A stretch of 64,000 nt of DNA. It comes from Boesenbergia rotunda. Taxonomy: Eukaryota > Streptophyta > Magnoliopsida > Zingiberales > Zingiberaceae. Every line of letters starts with the position of its first letter. The first letter of the stretch is position 1. The stretch lies in NCBI GenBank assembly GCA_024364735.1, contig JAGFNQ010007679.1, positions 1-64,000 on the forward strand, in the 5' to 3' direction. Shown here in pieces: positions 35,151-45,564 of this stretch. The notes beneath the pieces were generated by a model. It was not told the origin of the DNA, did no database searches, and saw only the letters and a list, made by a program, of their open reading frames with translations. The position numbers and the translations under genes were made by a program.

Positions 35151-36086
35151 CAGTCGACTGCCAACAGTGGCAGTTGACTGATACGCTCAGTTTCAGACTT
35201 TCTGGCCGAATTTCAAAAACGCGCCAGAAATTCCACAAATTTCCAAAAATTTCCAAACATCATGGACAACTTTGTGGAACCTATACCTACTTGTGAAAAA
35301 TACATATACCCATATATCTATCACCATTCCCAAGTTTGACACAAAACCCAAAAATTTGTTTATGAAAATTAAGGCAACCAAAGGGTAACCTCCCCCTTAA
35401 CCCATGTCTTCTCCTAATTTTCATTTTTCCATGGTGAAGTTCTACCCAACTTAACACCATAACACCATGTTGAGTTATCGCCAACCCAACATCCGAGTTC
35501 TTCCCCCTTTGACACTCTTATAGAATTGCCTCCCAAGCAATCTTTCCCTTAGTGCCAAAAAGAACTCAACAACACTCTAAAAACCAAAAAAAAAAAAAAT
35601 TTACAGGCACACTTGCTAGGATATACCTTATCCTAGAAAAATATGATATCATGGAAATATCAAGTGTGCTTGACTTTTGGTACACATCTAAGTTTCTTAA
35701 GGATTTTGCATTAAGTGTCAACTTTCAAATTCGTTTCTAATTCCATGTGTTTGTCAAATCTACCCATCATTATTCGACACATGGAATTGTCCTCAATTTC
35801 TCTTTTTGACCTCTAAATCTTAGATACCTAGGGAAACTTATCAAACTTCCTTGATTTTCAAGATATCCAATAAATTCTTATCAAATCATGGGATAACACT
35901 TTATTCAAGGACTACGAAGATATAACCAAGAGTTTTAATCCTACATCATATCCCATAATCAATCTTGTAACGTCTCATTGTCGAAACTCCCCCTTTTTAT
36001 GCCTACTCTTATATACCAGTCGACTGCCCAAATGGGCAGTCGACTGCCAAACATTCCAGAGAGTTTCTGGGTTGAGGGTAGTCGAC
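35151..36086. repeat. paired CAGTCGACTG palindromes in the gag-only element
   Basis: Pairs start at 35151/35171 (second copy CAGTTGACTG) and 36017/36037, 20 bp apart, and a further GTCGACTG lies near 36077. The pair at 36017-36046 forms a perfect hairpin with 13-bp arms and an AAAT loop. These resemble the pairs in this element's LTR and in the gypsy LTR. Confidence 0.85.
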
Positions 36087-36656
36087 TGCCACCTGATTTT
36101 CAGGTTTTCAGTTCGACTTTCAGAAATGTCCTAAAAATTCTACAAATCTCCAAAAATTCTGAAATTTTGTGGGGAGATTTGTGAAGCCAATATCTACTTG
36201 GGAAAAATATGTTTCCAAATAAATGTACTCCAAATCCCAAGATTGGCACGAAATTCTACTTCTTCTAAAAAGTATCAAATGAGCTCATCCTAAAAGTGTT
36301 AATTCTCACTTCTCTTCAATGCATCCTCTTCTCCTTGATCACAACTCATATATATCATTGAATTATATGGTGTTCCACCATTAAACCTCAATTTTATCAA
36401 TTAACTCTCCTTTTTCATCTTTTTCCCCCTAAATTCTCCTTTTAATGTGCCAAAATCTAGGATTAAGACTTATCTAAGTCTTCCAACCCTTTTTGGCACA
36501 TTTCATCTAATTTCCTAAGGGAGAAACTTTTGAGATCCATTTACCATGGACCCTAAAGGCTCCTAGAGCTCCCCCTTGAGCTCTTAGCCTTAGCCACCTC
36601 CCTAGGTGACTCCATCCACACTAGGCCACACCGGTGTGCCACCGGTGACTCTTGGC

Positions 36657-37364
36657 CTACAAAATTGACCTTTTTAGCCTTGGACACCTTGTCCTTGTTA
36701 GGTCACTCTTTTTACCCTTTGATGGCATCCGCTTGCCATCCTTAGACTTTCCCTCCTTACTAAGATTGTATGCTTTCCCAGCATACTCCTTTCCATTGCC
36801 CTTGGAGGTCTTGGATTGATAGCCCAAACCCGACCTAACATAGTTGGGTTTGATGCTACCCAACACCATGTCTAGACCTTTAGATCCAATCTTGAATCTT
36901 TCTAAGGTCTTCTCTAAAGTATCAAGCCTTGCTCTTAAGGCTTGATTTTCCCTTTTTAGCCCTCTAACCTTGGATTCCATATGTCCACTTTGGACATTCC
37001 TAGACCTATCCATTTTCTTAGGCATTTGTCTCCCCTTCTTGGGGTCAATGCCTTGATCCTTAGGTACCCAAGTCTTAGGTCTATCATGATGCATGCTTTT
37101 CTTAGGGTTATGATCTACCTTGTTACCCTTAGTCCTATCATTGTACTTAAATCCATGATTATGCACAAATAAACAATTCTCATGAGTTCTAGCATGCATG
37201 GGTGGGTAATTAACATGATTCTTGAAATGTAAAGAAGAACTTGAAATCGAATTTCTTTTTAAACTAGGGTTAGAGGGTACCTCCCTTACCCTTGTAGTCC
37301 TTCCTTGTTGTGAGCTTCTTCTCTTCCTTCTTTCTTCTTTTTCCCATCTTCTTAGATTTTCCAT
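36657..37364 (-). pseudogene. gag, C-terminal part (frameshifted)
   Basis: This frame continues the gag of 37270-38184 after a shift near 37290. It is basic and low in complexity, with KVRGLKRENQALRARLDTLE forming a short coiled coil, then a Lys/Ser/Gly-rich tail with GYQSKTSKGNGKEYAGKAYN. Such tails are usual in long SIRE-type gag proteins. Its first 20 or so residues overlap the upstream frame and are probably not native. It ends before any protease motif, confirming that pol is missing. Confidence 0.65.
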
Positions 37365-38184
37365 CTTCTCTTAGCTCACCTTTTCTACGGCATTTAGTGT
37401 GATAATGCCTTAGTTCTCCTAATGTGAAGCATCGAATCTTCTTCTTTTTAGCTTGAGCTTCACCAATTCTACAACCCACATTAGCTTTAAAGGAATTTAC
37501 AATGGGTTTAGGGTGTACCTCATTTTTCTTACCTAGTGGGCACTTATCCTTGTAGTGCCCCTTTTCATTGCACCCAAAGCATACAATGTGGTCTTTAGTC
37601 CTTGCTTTGGTGGAGGTTGAGGCTTGGTTGACTTTCTCTTCACCCTTGGATGAAGTGGAGACTTCCTCTTGATCATGTGTAGGTGAGGGTCTCTCGTCCC
37701 CCTCAATCCTTGATGTGGTGACCTCCTCCTCTTCTCTAGATGAGGTGGATGACCTCTCACTTTCTTCTTCACTTGAGGATGTGGACACTTCTTCCTCCTC
37801 TTGAGCTATTGAGCTCACTTCCTCGGGTTCATCTACTCCTTGAGTTTGTGTAGGGTTCTTGTGATATTCCACCAACTTGGTCCATAATTCGTGTGCATTT
37901 TTATAATTCCCTACAATACTCAAAACATTGTTAGGCAAAACATCAATTAATACATCTATTACCTTCTTGTTTGCCCTAGAGTAGTCTTGTTGCTCTTGAG
38001 TCCAATATCTAGGACGAAGCTTCTTTCCATGCTTGTCCTTTGGAACTTCGAAGGGCTCTTCTAGCATGACCATGCACTCCCACTCCATGCTAAGCCAATT
38101 CTTCATCCTCGCCCGCCTATAGTCGAAATCCTCATTGTCGTAGGGCGGTGGGGTGTAGATGTTGTCCCCCAACTTATCTTCCAT
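37270..38184 (-). CDS. gag of the gag-only element
   Basis: The ATG at 38184 (MEDKLGDNIYTPPPYDNEDF) is the likely start; the frame is open further upstream only because it reads through the primer site. The N-terminal half has the copia gag fold wording (RRARMKNWLSMEWECMVM, later VGNYKNAHELWTKLVEYH). A long Ser/Glu-rich acidic segment follows, then a CCHC knuckle CFGCNEKGHYKDKC (plus coordinates about 37540-37585) and a degenerate second Cys motif (CFTLGELRHYHTKC). It would form particles and bind RNA. The frame stops at 37270, while related sequence continues in another frame, so this copy is probably frameshifted at its C-terminus. Confidence 0.75.
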   Translation of the reverse strand: MEDKLGDNIYTPPPYDNEDFDYRRARMKNWLSMEWECMVMLEEPFEVPKDKHGKKLRPRYWTQEQQDYSRANKKVIDVLIDVLPNNVLSIVGNYKNAHELWTKLVEYHKNPTQTQGVDEPEEVSSIAQEEEEVSTSSSEEESERSSTSSREEEEVTTSRIEGDERPSPTHDQEEVSTSSKGEEKVNQASTSTKARTKDHIVCFGCNEKGHYKDKCPLGKKNEVHPKPIVNSFKANVGCRIGEAQAKKKKIRCFTLGELRHYHTKCRRKGELREDGKSKKMGKRRKKEEKKLTTRKDYKGKGGTL

Positions 38185-38243
38185 TATTTCTTCTCCTCTA
38201 GCGTGTGCTCCCTCGGCGGTTAGTCCGATCAAGAGCAGTCCTT

Positions 38244-38255
38244 GCTCTGATACCA
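38244..38255 (-). other. primer binding site of the gag-only element
   Basis: TGGTATCAGAGC on the minus strand, preceded by a T and followed by AAGG, lies two bases after the 5' LTR end (TGTAGGATCGG on the plus strand at 38258). It is complementary to initiator Met tRNA. Confidence 0.93.
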
Positions 38256-38257
38256 AC

Positions 38258-38693
38258 TGTAGGATCGGTTATGGTGTGCTAGAGGGGGGTGAATAACACT
38301 TTTTCGGATCTGATTCAACTCGACTAACTCCTCATCCGCAGCCTCGACTATTGCCTTCGCGCCCTCTTCATCTTCGGCTCCCGTCCCTCGGATGCACGCA
38401 AGCCTCCAGCTTGCCTCCATGCCATCCTTCATGTATGCCTCGAAGTCCGCGCCCATCAGCTCATCGTCCCTGCTCACCAAGGTCCCTCAGATGCATACGC
38501 TAGCCTCCAGCTGGCCTCCATGCCATCCTTCACCATACTGAGGTCGTCCAGTCAGGTCCATATGCGTAACCTATACAACCAGCACACTCAACATATGCAT
38601 ATCAAATACAAGGGTAAACCTAACTTAAACCCTTTGCCCAAACATCAAAACCCATGGTCACTCCGGACCAACCTAGGGCCGATTGCTCCAACA
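38258..38693 (-). repeat. 5' LTR of the gag-only element, internally deleted (436 bp)
   Basis: Its ends match the other LTR (TATGGTGTGCTAGAGG near one end, GATTGCTCCAACA at the other). The middle, which would correspond to about 33660-34150, is missing, and with it the palindrome pairs and part of the promoter. The element could therefore not be transcribed normally. Confidence 0.85.
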
Positions 38694-38698
38694 ATCCC
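38694..38698. repeat. target site duplication, right copy (ATCCC)
   Basis: This is identical to 33602-33606. The satellite resumes with ATCCCAGGGAG in the correct phase. Confidence 0.9.
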
Positions 38699-41600
38699 AG
38701 GGAGTGTGGACTGCCACGCATCCGACTGAGAGCAGAGTCGAGGGTCGTGGGAGCATACCCACTTATAACTTGCGAGGGCAAGAGTCTGGCTTCTCGGTCG
38801 GGGACATCCCAGGGAGCGTGGGCCGCCACACGTCCGATTGGGAGCCAAGCCAAGGGTCGTGGGACAATGCCCACTTATAACTCTCGAGGGCGAGAGTCTG
38901 GCATCTCGGTTGGGGACATCCCTGGGAGCGTGGGCCGCCACGCATCCGACTGGGAATCGAGCCAAGGGTCGTGGGAGTATGCATACTTATAACATGCGTG
39001 TGCGAGATTCTAGATTCCCGGTCGGGGCATCCCAGGGAGCGTGGGCCGCCACACGTCCGACTGGGTGCCGAGCCAAGGGTCGTGGGAGCATGCTCACTTA
39101 TAACACGTGATGGCGAGAGTCTGGCTTCTCGGTTGGGAACATCCTAGGGAGCGTATGCCACCACACGTCCGACTGGGAGCCGAGCCGAGTGTCATGGGAG
39201 CATGCCCGCTTATGACATCCCAAGGAGCCGAGAGTCTGGCTTCTCGGTCGGGTACATCCCAAGGAGCGTGAGGCTCCACGCGCCCGACTTGGAGCCAAGA
39301 CGAGGGTCGTGGGAGCATGCCCACTAATAACTCACGTGGTCGAGAGTCTGGCTTCTCGATCGGGGACATCTCAGGAAGCATGAGACGCCAAGCCTCCGAC
39401 TGAGAGCCCAGCCGAGGGTCATGGGAGCATGCCCACTTATAAATCGCGAGGGTGAGAGTCTTGCTTCTCGGTCGGAGAAATCCCAGGGAGCATTGGCCGC
39501 CACGCGTCCGACTAGGAGCCGAGCCGAGAGTCGTGGGAGCATGCCCACTTATAACTCGCGAGGGCGAGAGTCTGGCTTCTCGGTCGGGGACATCCTAGGA
39601 AGCGTGGGCCGCCACGCATTCGACAGGGAGCTGAGCTGAGGGTCGTGGGTGCATGCCCACTTATAACTCGCGAGGGCGAGAGTCTGGCTTCTCAGTCGGG
39701 GACATCCCAGGGATTGTGGGCCACCATGCGTCCGACTGGGAGCCGAGCCGAGGGTCCTGGGGGCATGCCCACTTATAACTCGCGAGGGTGAGAGTCTGGC
39801 TTCTTGGTCGGGAACATCGCAGAGAGCGTGACCCGCCACACATTCGACTGGGAGCCGAGCCAAGGGTTGTGGTAGCATGCCCAGTTATAACACGCGTGGG
39901 CGAGAGTCTACTTCTTGGTCAGGGCCATCACAGGGAGCGTGGGCGGCCTCGCGTCTGACTAGGAGCTAAGCCGAGGGTCGCGGGAGTTTGCACACATATA
40001 TCTCGCGAGGGCGAGAGTCTGGCTTCTCGGTCGGGGACATCCCAGGGAGCATGAGCCGCATCGCGTCCAACTGGGACCCGAGACGGGGGTCGTGGGAGCA
40101 TGCACACTTATAACTCGTGAGGGCGAGAGTACGGCTTCTCGGTCGGGGACATCCCAGGGAGCGTGGGTCGCCACGCTTCCATCTGGGAGCCAAGCCGAGG
40201 GTCGTGGGAGCAGGCCCACTTATAACTCCCGAGGGTGAGAGTCCTGCTTTTCGATCACCGACCTCCCAGGGAGCGTGGGTCGCCACGCGTCCGACTGGGA
40301 GCCGAGCCGAGGGCCGTGGGACTTTGCCCAATTATAACACACGAGGGCCAGAGTCTGGCTTCTCGGTCGGGGACACCCCAAGGAGCGTGAGCCACCACAC
40401 GTCTGACTGGGAGCCGAGCCGAGGGTCGTGGTAGCATGCCCACATATAACTCGCGAGGATGAGAGTCTTGCTTCTCGATCGGAGACATCTCAGGAAGCAT
40501 GGGCCGCCAACCGTCCAACTGAGAGCCGAGCCTAGGGTCGTGGGAGCATGCCCACTTATAACTTGCGAGGGTGATAGTCTAGCTTCTCGGTTGGGGACAT
40601 CCTAGGGAGCGTGGGCCGCCACGCGTCCGACTGTGAGCCGAGCCGAAGGTCGTGTGAGCATACCCGCATATAACTCGCGAGGATGACAGTCTTGCTTCCA
40701 GGTCGAGGACATCCCAGGGAGCGTGGGCCGCCACGCAACCGATTAGGAGACGAGCCGAGGGTCGTGGGGGCATGCCCACTTATAACTCGCGAGGACGAGG
40801 GTATGGCTTCTCGGTCGGGGACATCTCATGGTGCGTGGGCCGCCACGCGTCTGACTGGGAGCCGAGCCGAGAGTGGTGGGAGCGTGCATAGTTATAACTC
40901 GCGACGGCGAGATTCTAGCTCCCCGGTCGGGGACATCACAGGGAGTGTGGGTCGTCACGCGTCTGACTGGGAGCAGAGCCGAGGGTCGTGGGAGCATGCC
41001 CACATATAACTCGCGAGGGCGAGAGTCTGGCTTCTCGGTCTGGGACATCCCAAGGAGCGTGGGCCGCCATGCCTCCAACTGGGAGTTGTGGCAAGGGTGG
41101 TGGGAGCATGCCCACTTACTACTCGCGAGGGCTAGAGTCTTGCTTATAGGTCGGGGACATCCCTGGGAGCATGGGCAGCCCCGCATCCGGTTGGGAGCCA
41201 AGCCAAGGGTCGTGGGACCATGCCCACTTATAACCCTCGAGGACGAGAGTCTGGCTTCTCGGTCGGGGACATCCCAGGGAGTGTTGGCCGCCATGCATCC
41301 GACTGGTAGCCAAACTGAGGGTCGTGGGAGCATGCCCACTTATAACTCGCGAGGCGAGAGACAGGCTTCTCGGTCGTCGACATCCCAAGGAGTGTGAACC
41401 ACCATGCGTCTGACTGGGAGCCGAGCCGAGGGTCGTGGGACCATGCCCACTTATAACTCGCGAGGGTGAGAGTCTGACTACTAGGCGGGGGGCATCCGAG
41501 GGAGCGTGGGCTGCCACACGTCCGACTGGGAGCCGAGCCGAGGGTCGTGGGAGCATCGCCACTTATAACTCGCGAGGACGAGAGTTTGGCTTCCCGGTCG

Positions 41601-44600
41601 GGGACATCCCAGGGAGCGAGAGCCGCCACGCGTCCTAATAGGAGTCGAGCCGAGGGTCGTGGGAGCATGCACGTTTATAACTCGCGAGGGCGAGTGTCTG
41701 GCTTCTCGGTCGGGGGCATCCCACGGAGCGTGGGTTGCCACGCGTTCGAATGGGAGCCGAGCCGAGGGTCGTGGGAGCATGCCCACTTATAACTCGCAAG
41801 GGCGAGAGTCTGGCTTCTCGTCGGGGACATCCCAGGGAGCGTGGGCTGCCACGCGTCCGACTGGGAGTTGAGCCGAGGGTCGTGGGAACCTACCGACTTA
41901 TAACTCGCGAGGGCGAGAGTCTGGCTTCCCGGTCGGGGACATCCCAAGGAGCGTGGGCTGCCACGCATCCGACTGAGATAGGAGTCGAGGGTCTTGGGAT
42001 CATGCCCACTTATAACTCGCGAGGGCTATAGTCTGGCTAATCACTCAGGAACATCCCAGGGAGCGTGGGCCGCCACGCGGCCGACTGGCAGCCGAGCCGA
42101 GGATCATGGGAGCATGCATACATATAACTCGCGAGAGCGAGAATCTAGCTTCCCGGCCGGGGACATCCCAGGGAGCGTGGGCCACCATGCGTCCGACTGG
42201 GAGTCGAGCCAAGGGTCGTGGGAGCATGCCCACTTATAACTTGCAAGGGTGACAGTTTGGCTTCTCGGTCGGGGACAGCCCAGGGAGCGTGGGCCACCAT
42301 GCGTACGATGGGAGTCATGCCGAGGGTCGTGGCAGCATGCCCACTTATAACTCACAAGGGCGGGAGTCTGTCTTCTTGGTCGGGGACTTTCCCAAGAGCG
42401 TGGGCCGCCACGCGTCCGATTGGGAGCCGAGCCAACTGTCATGGAGCCATGCCCACTTATAACTAGCGAGGGCGAGTGTCTGGCTTCTCGGTCGGGGACA
42501 TCCCAGGGAGCGTGGGCCGCCACGCGTCTGATTTGGAGCCGAGCCGAGGGTCGTGGGAGCATACCCACTTATAACTCGCGAGGGCGAGAGTTTGGCTTCT
42601 CAGTCGGCCAACATCACAGGGAGCGTAGGCCGCCACGCGTCCGACTGGGACCGAACCGAGGGACATTGATGCATGCCCGCTTATAACTCGTGAGGTCGAG
42701 AGTTTGGCTTCCCGATCGGGGATGTCCCACGGAGCGTGGGCTGCCACGCGTCCGACTAGGATCCTAGACGAGGGTCGTGGGAGCATTCCCACTTATAACT
42801 CACGAGGGCGAGAGTCTGGCTTCTCGGTCGGGGACATCCCAGGAAGCATGGGCCCCATCGGGTCCGACTGGGACCCAAGCAAAGGGTCGTGAGAGCATAC
42901 CCACTTATAACTCATGAGGGCGAGAGTCTGACTTCCCTGTCGGGGACATCCCAGGGAGCGTAGCTGCCACGCATCCGACTGAGAGCCGAGCAGAGGGTCA
43001 TGGGAGCATACCCACTTATAAATTGCGAGGGCGAGAATATGGCTTCTCGATCGGGGTTATCCCAAGGAGCATGGGCCGCCACGTGTCCGACTGGGAGTCG
43101 AGCCAAGGGTCGTGGGAGCATTCCCACTGATAACTTGTGAGGTAGAGAGTTTGGCTTCTCGGTCGGGGACAGCCCAGGGAGCGTGGGCCCCATGCGTATG
43201 ACTGGGAGTCCAGCCGAGGGTCGTGGCAGCATGCCCACTAATAACTCTCGAGGGCGAGAGTCTGTCTTCTCGGTCGGGGACATCCTAGGAAGCGTGGGCC
43301 GCCACACGTCCGATTGAGAGACGAGCCAAGTGTTGTGCGACCATGCCCAATTATAACTCGCGAGGGCGAGAGTCTGGCTTCTCGGTCGGGGACATCCCAG
43401 GGAGCGTGGGCCACCACCGTCCGATTGGGAGCCGAACCGAGGGTTGTGGGAGCATGCCCACTTATAACTCACGAGGGAGAGAGTCTGGCTTCTCGGTCGG
43501 GAACATCCAGGGAGCATAGGCCGCCACGCGTCCGACTGGGAGCCGAACCGAGGATCGTGGGAGCATGCACGCATATAACTCGCGAGGTCGAGAGTCTGGC
43601 TTCTCGGTAGGGGATATCCCACGGAGCGTGGGTTGCCATGCGTCCGACTGGGAGGCGAGCCGAGGGTCGTGGGAGCATGCCCACTTATAACTCGCGAGGG
43701 CGAGAGTCTGGCTTCTCGGTCGGGGACATCCCAGGGAGCGTTGGCCGCCACGCGTCCGACTGGGGCCCGAGCCAAGGGTCGTGCGAGCATACCCACTTAT
43801 AACTCGTGAGGGCGAGAGTCTGGCTTCCCGGTCGGGGACATCCTAGGGAGCGTGGGCTGCCACGCATCCGACTGAGAGCTGAGCCGAGGGTCGTGGGAGC
43901 ATTCCCACTTATAACACACGAGGGCGAGAGTCTGGTTTCTTGGTCAGGGACATCCCAGGGAGCGTGGGCTGCCATGCGTCCGATTGGGAGCCGAGCCAAG
44001 GGTCGTGGGACCATGCCCACTTATAACTCTCGAGGACGTGAGTCTGGCATCTCGGTCGGGGACATCCCAGGGAGTGTGGGCCGCCACGCGTTCGACTAGG
44101 AGCCGAGCCGAGGGTCGTGGGAGTATGCATACTTATAACACGCGAGGGCTAGATTCTAGCTTCCCGGTCGGGGGCATCCCAGGGAGCGTGGGCCGCCACA
44201 CGTCCGACTGGGTGTCGAGCCGAGGGTCGTGGGAGCATGCCCACCTATACCTCGCGATGGTGAGAGTCTGGCTTCTTAGTCGGGAACATCCCAGGGAGCG
44301 TAGGCCGCCACGCATCCAACTGGGAGCCGAGCCGAGTGTCATGGGAGCATGCCCGCTTATAACTCACGAGGGCGAGAGTCTGGCTTCTCGGTCAGTGACA
44401 TCCCCGGGAGCGTGGGTAGCCACGTGTCCGACTGGGAGCCGAGCTGAGGGTCGTGGGAGCATGCCCACTTATAACTCGCGAGGGTAAGAGTCTGGCTTCT
44501 CGGTCGGGGGACGTCCCTGGGAGCGTGGGCCGCCACTCGTCCGACTAGGATTTGAGCTGAGGGTCGTGGGAGCATGCCCACTTATAACTCGCGAGGACGA

Positions 44601-45555
44601 AAGTCTGGCTTCTCAATCGTGGACAACCCGAGGAGCGTGAGCCACCACACGTCTGACTGGGAGCTGAGCCGAGGGTCGTGGGAGCATGCCCACTTATAAC
44701 TCGCGATGGCGAGAATCTGGGTTCTCGGTCTAGGGCATCCCATGGAGCGTGCGCCGCTACGCGTCGGACTGGGAGTCGAGTCGAGGTCGTGGTAGCATGC
44801 CCACTTATATCTCGCGAGGGCGAGAGTTTGGCTTCCAGGTCGGGGACATCCCTGGGAGCCTGGGCCGCCACACGTCCGATTGGGAGCTGAGCCAAGGGTC
44901 GTGGGACCATGCCCACTTATAACTCTCGAGGGCGAGAGTCTGCTTCTCGGTCGGGGACATCCCAGGGAGTGTGGGCCTCCACGTGACCGACTAGGAGGTG
45001 AGCCGAGCGTCATGGGTGCATGCATACTTATAACTCGCGAGGGCGAGATTCTAGCTTCCCGGTCGAGGACATCCCAGGGAGCATCGGCCACCACGCGTCC
45101 GAATGGGTGCCGAGCCGAGGGTCGTGGGAGCATGCCAACTTATAACTCGCAATGGCGAGAGTCTGGCTTCTCAGTCGGGAACATCCCAGGGAGCGTAGGC
45201 CGCCACGCGTCCGACTTGGAGCCGAGCCGATGGTCGTGGGAGCATGCCCGCTTATAACTCGCGAGGGCGAGAGTCTAGCTTCTCGGTCGAGGACATCCCA
45301 TGGAGTGTGGGCTGCCACGCGTCCGACTGGGAGCCGAGCTGAGGGTCGTGGGAGAATGCCCACTTATAACTCTCGAGGTCAAGAGGCTGGCTTCTCTGTC
45401 GGGGACGTCGTAGGGAGTGTGGGCCGCCACGCGTCCGATTGGGAGCCGAGCCGAGGGTCGTAGTACCATGCCCACTTATAAATCTCGAGGGCGAGAGTTT
45501 GGCTTCTCGGTCGGGGACATCCCAGGGAGCGTGGGCCGCCACACGTCCGACTGGG
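38694..45555 (+). repeat. 112-bp satellite array, block 3 (about 61 monomers)
   Basis: It continues block 2 in phase. A distorted monomer at about 39209-39240 lacks its middle and marks a rearrangement. From there to about 44360 the order of variant monomers repeats that of blocks 1 and 2, at constant offset. The block ends in GTCCGACTGGG, where a truncated copia LTR begins. Confidence 0.96.
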
Positions 45556-45564
45556 AAGTCATGG

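Larger units (their letters stand above)
34547..36656 (-). other. non-coding internal region of the gag-only element
   Basis: No supported open frame. It holds the five alternating hairpins at 34662-34797, two more palindrome pairs (35151/35171 and 36017/36037), one single related palindrome near 36077, and many lines rich in CTCCCCCT. A full-length relative would carry pol here. No pol fragment is readable, so the region is probably replaced rather than decayed. Confidence 0.7.
33607..38693 (-). mobile_element. gag-only LTR retrotransposon (TR-GAG-like), 5.1 kb
   Basis: Two LTRs (33607-34533 and 38258-38693), an initiator-Met tRNA primer site at 38244-38255, a polypurine tract at 34534-34546 and an ATCCC target duplication define a minus-strand element. 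The LTR ends CACCCCCCTCTAGCACACC in element sense, as in SIRE-type copia LTRs. The internal region encodes only gag (36657-38184); the other 2.1 kb hold no protease, integrase or reverse transcriptase. Such gag-only elements (TR-GAG) are known in plants and must borrow polymerase from another element. Confidence 0.85.
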
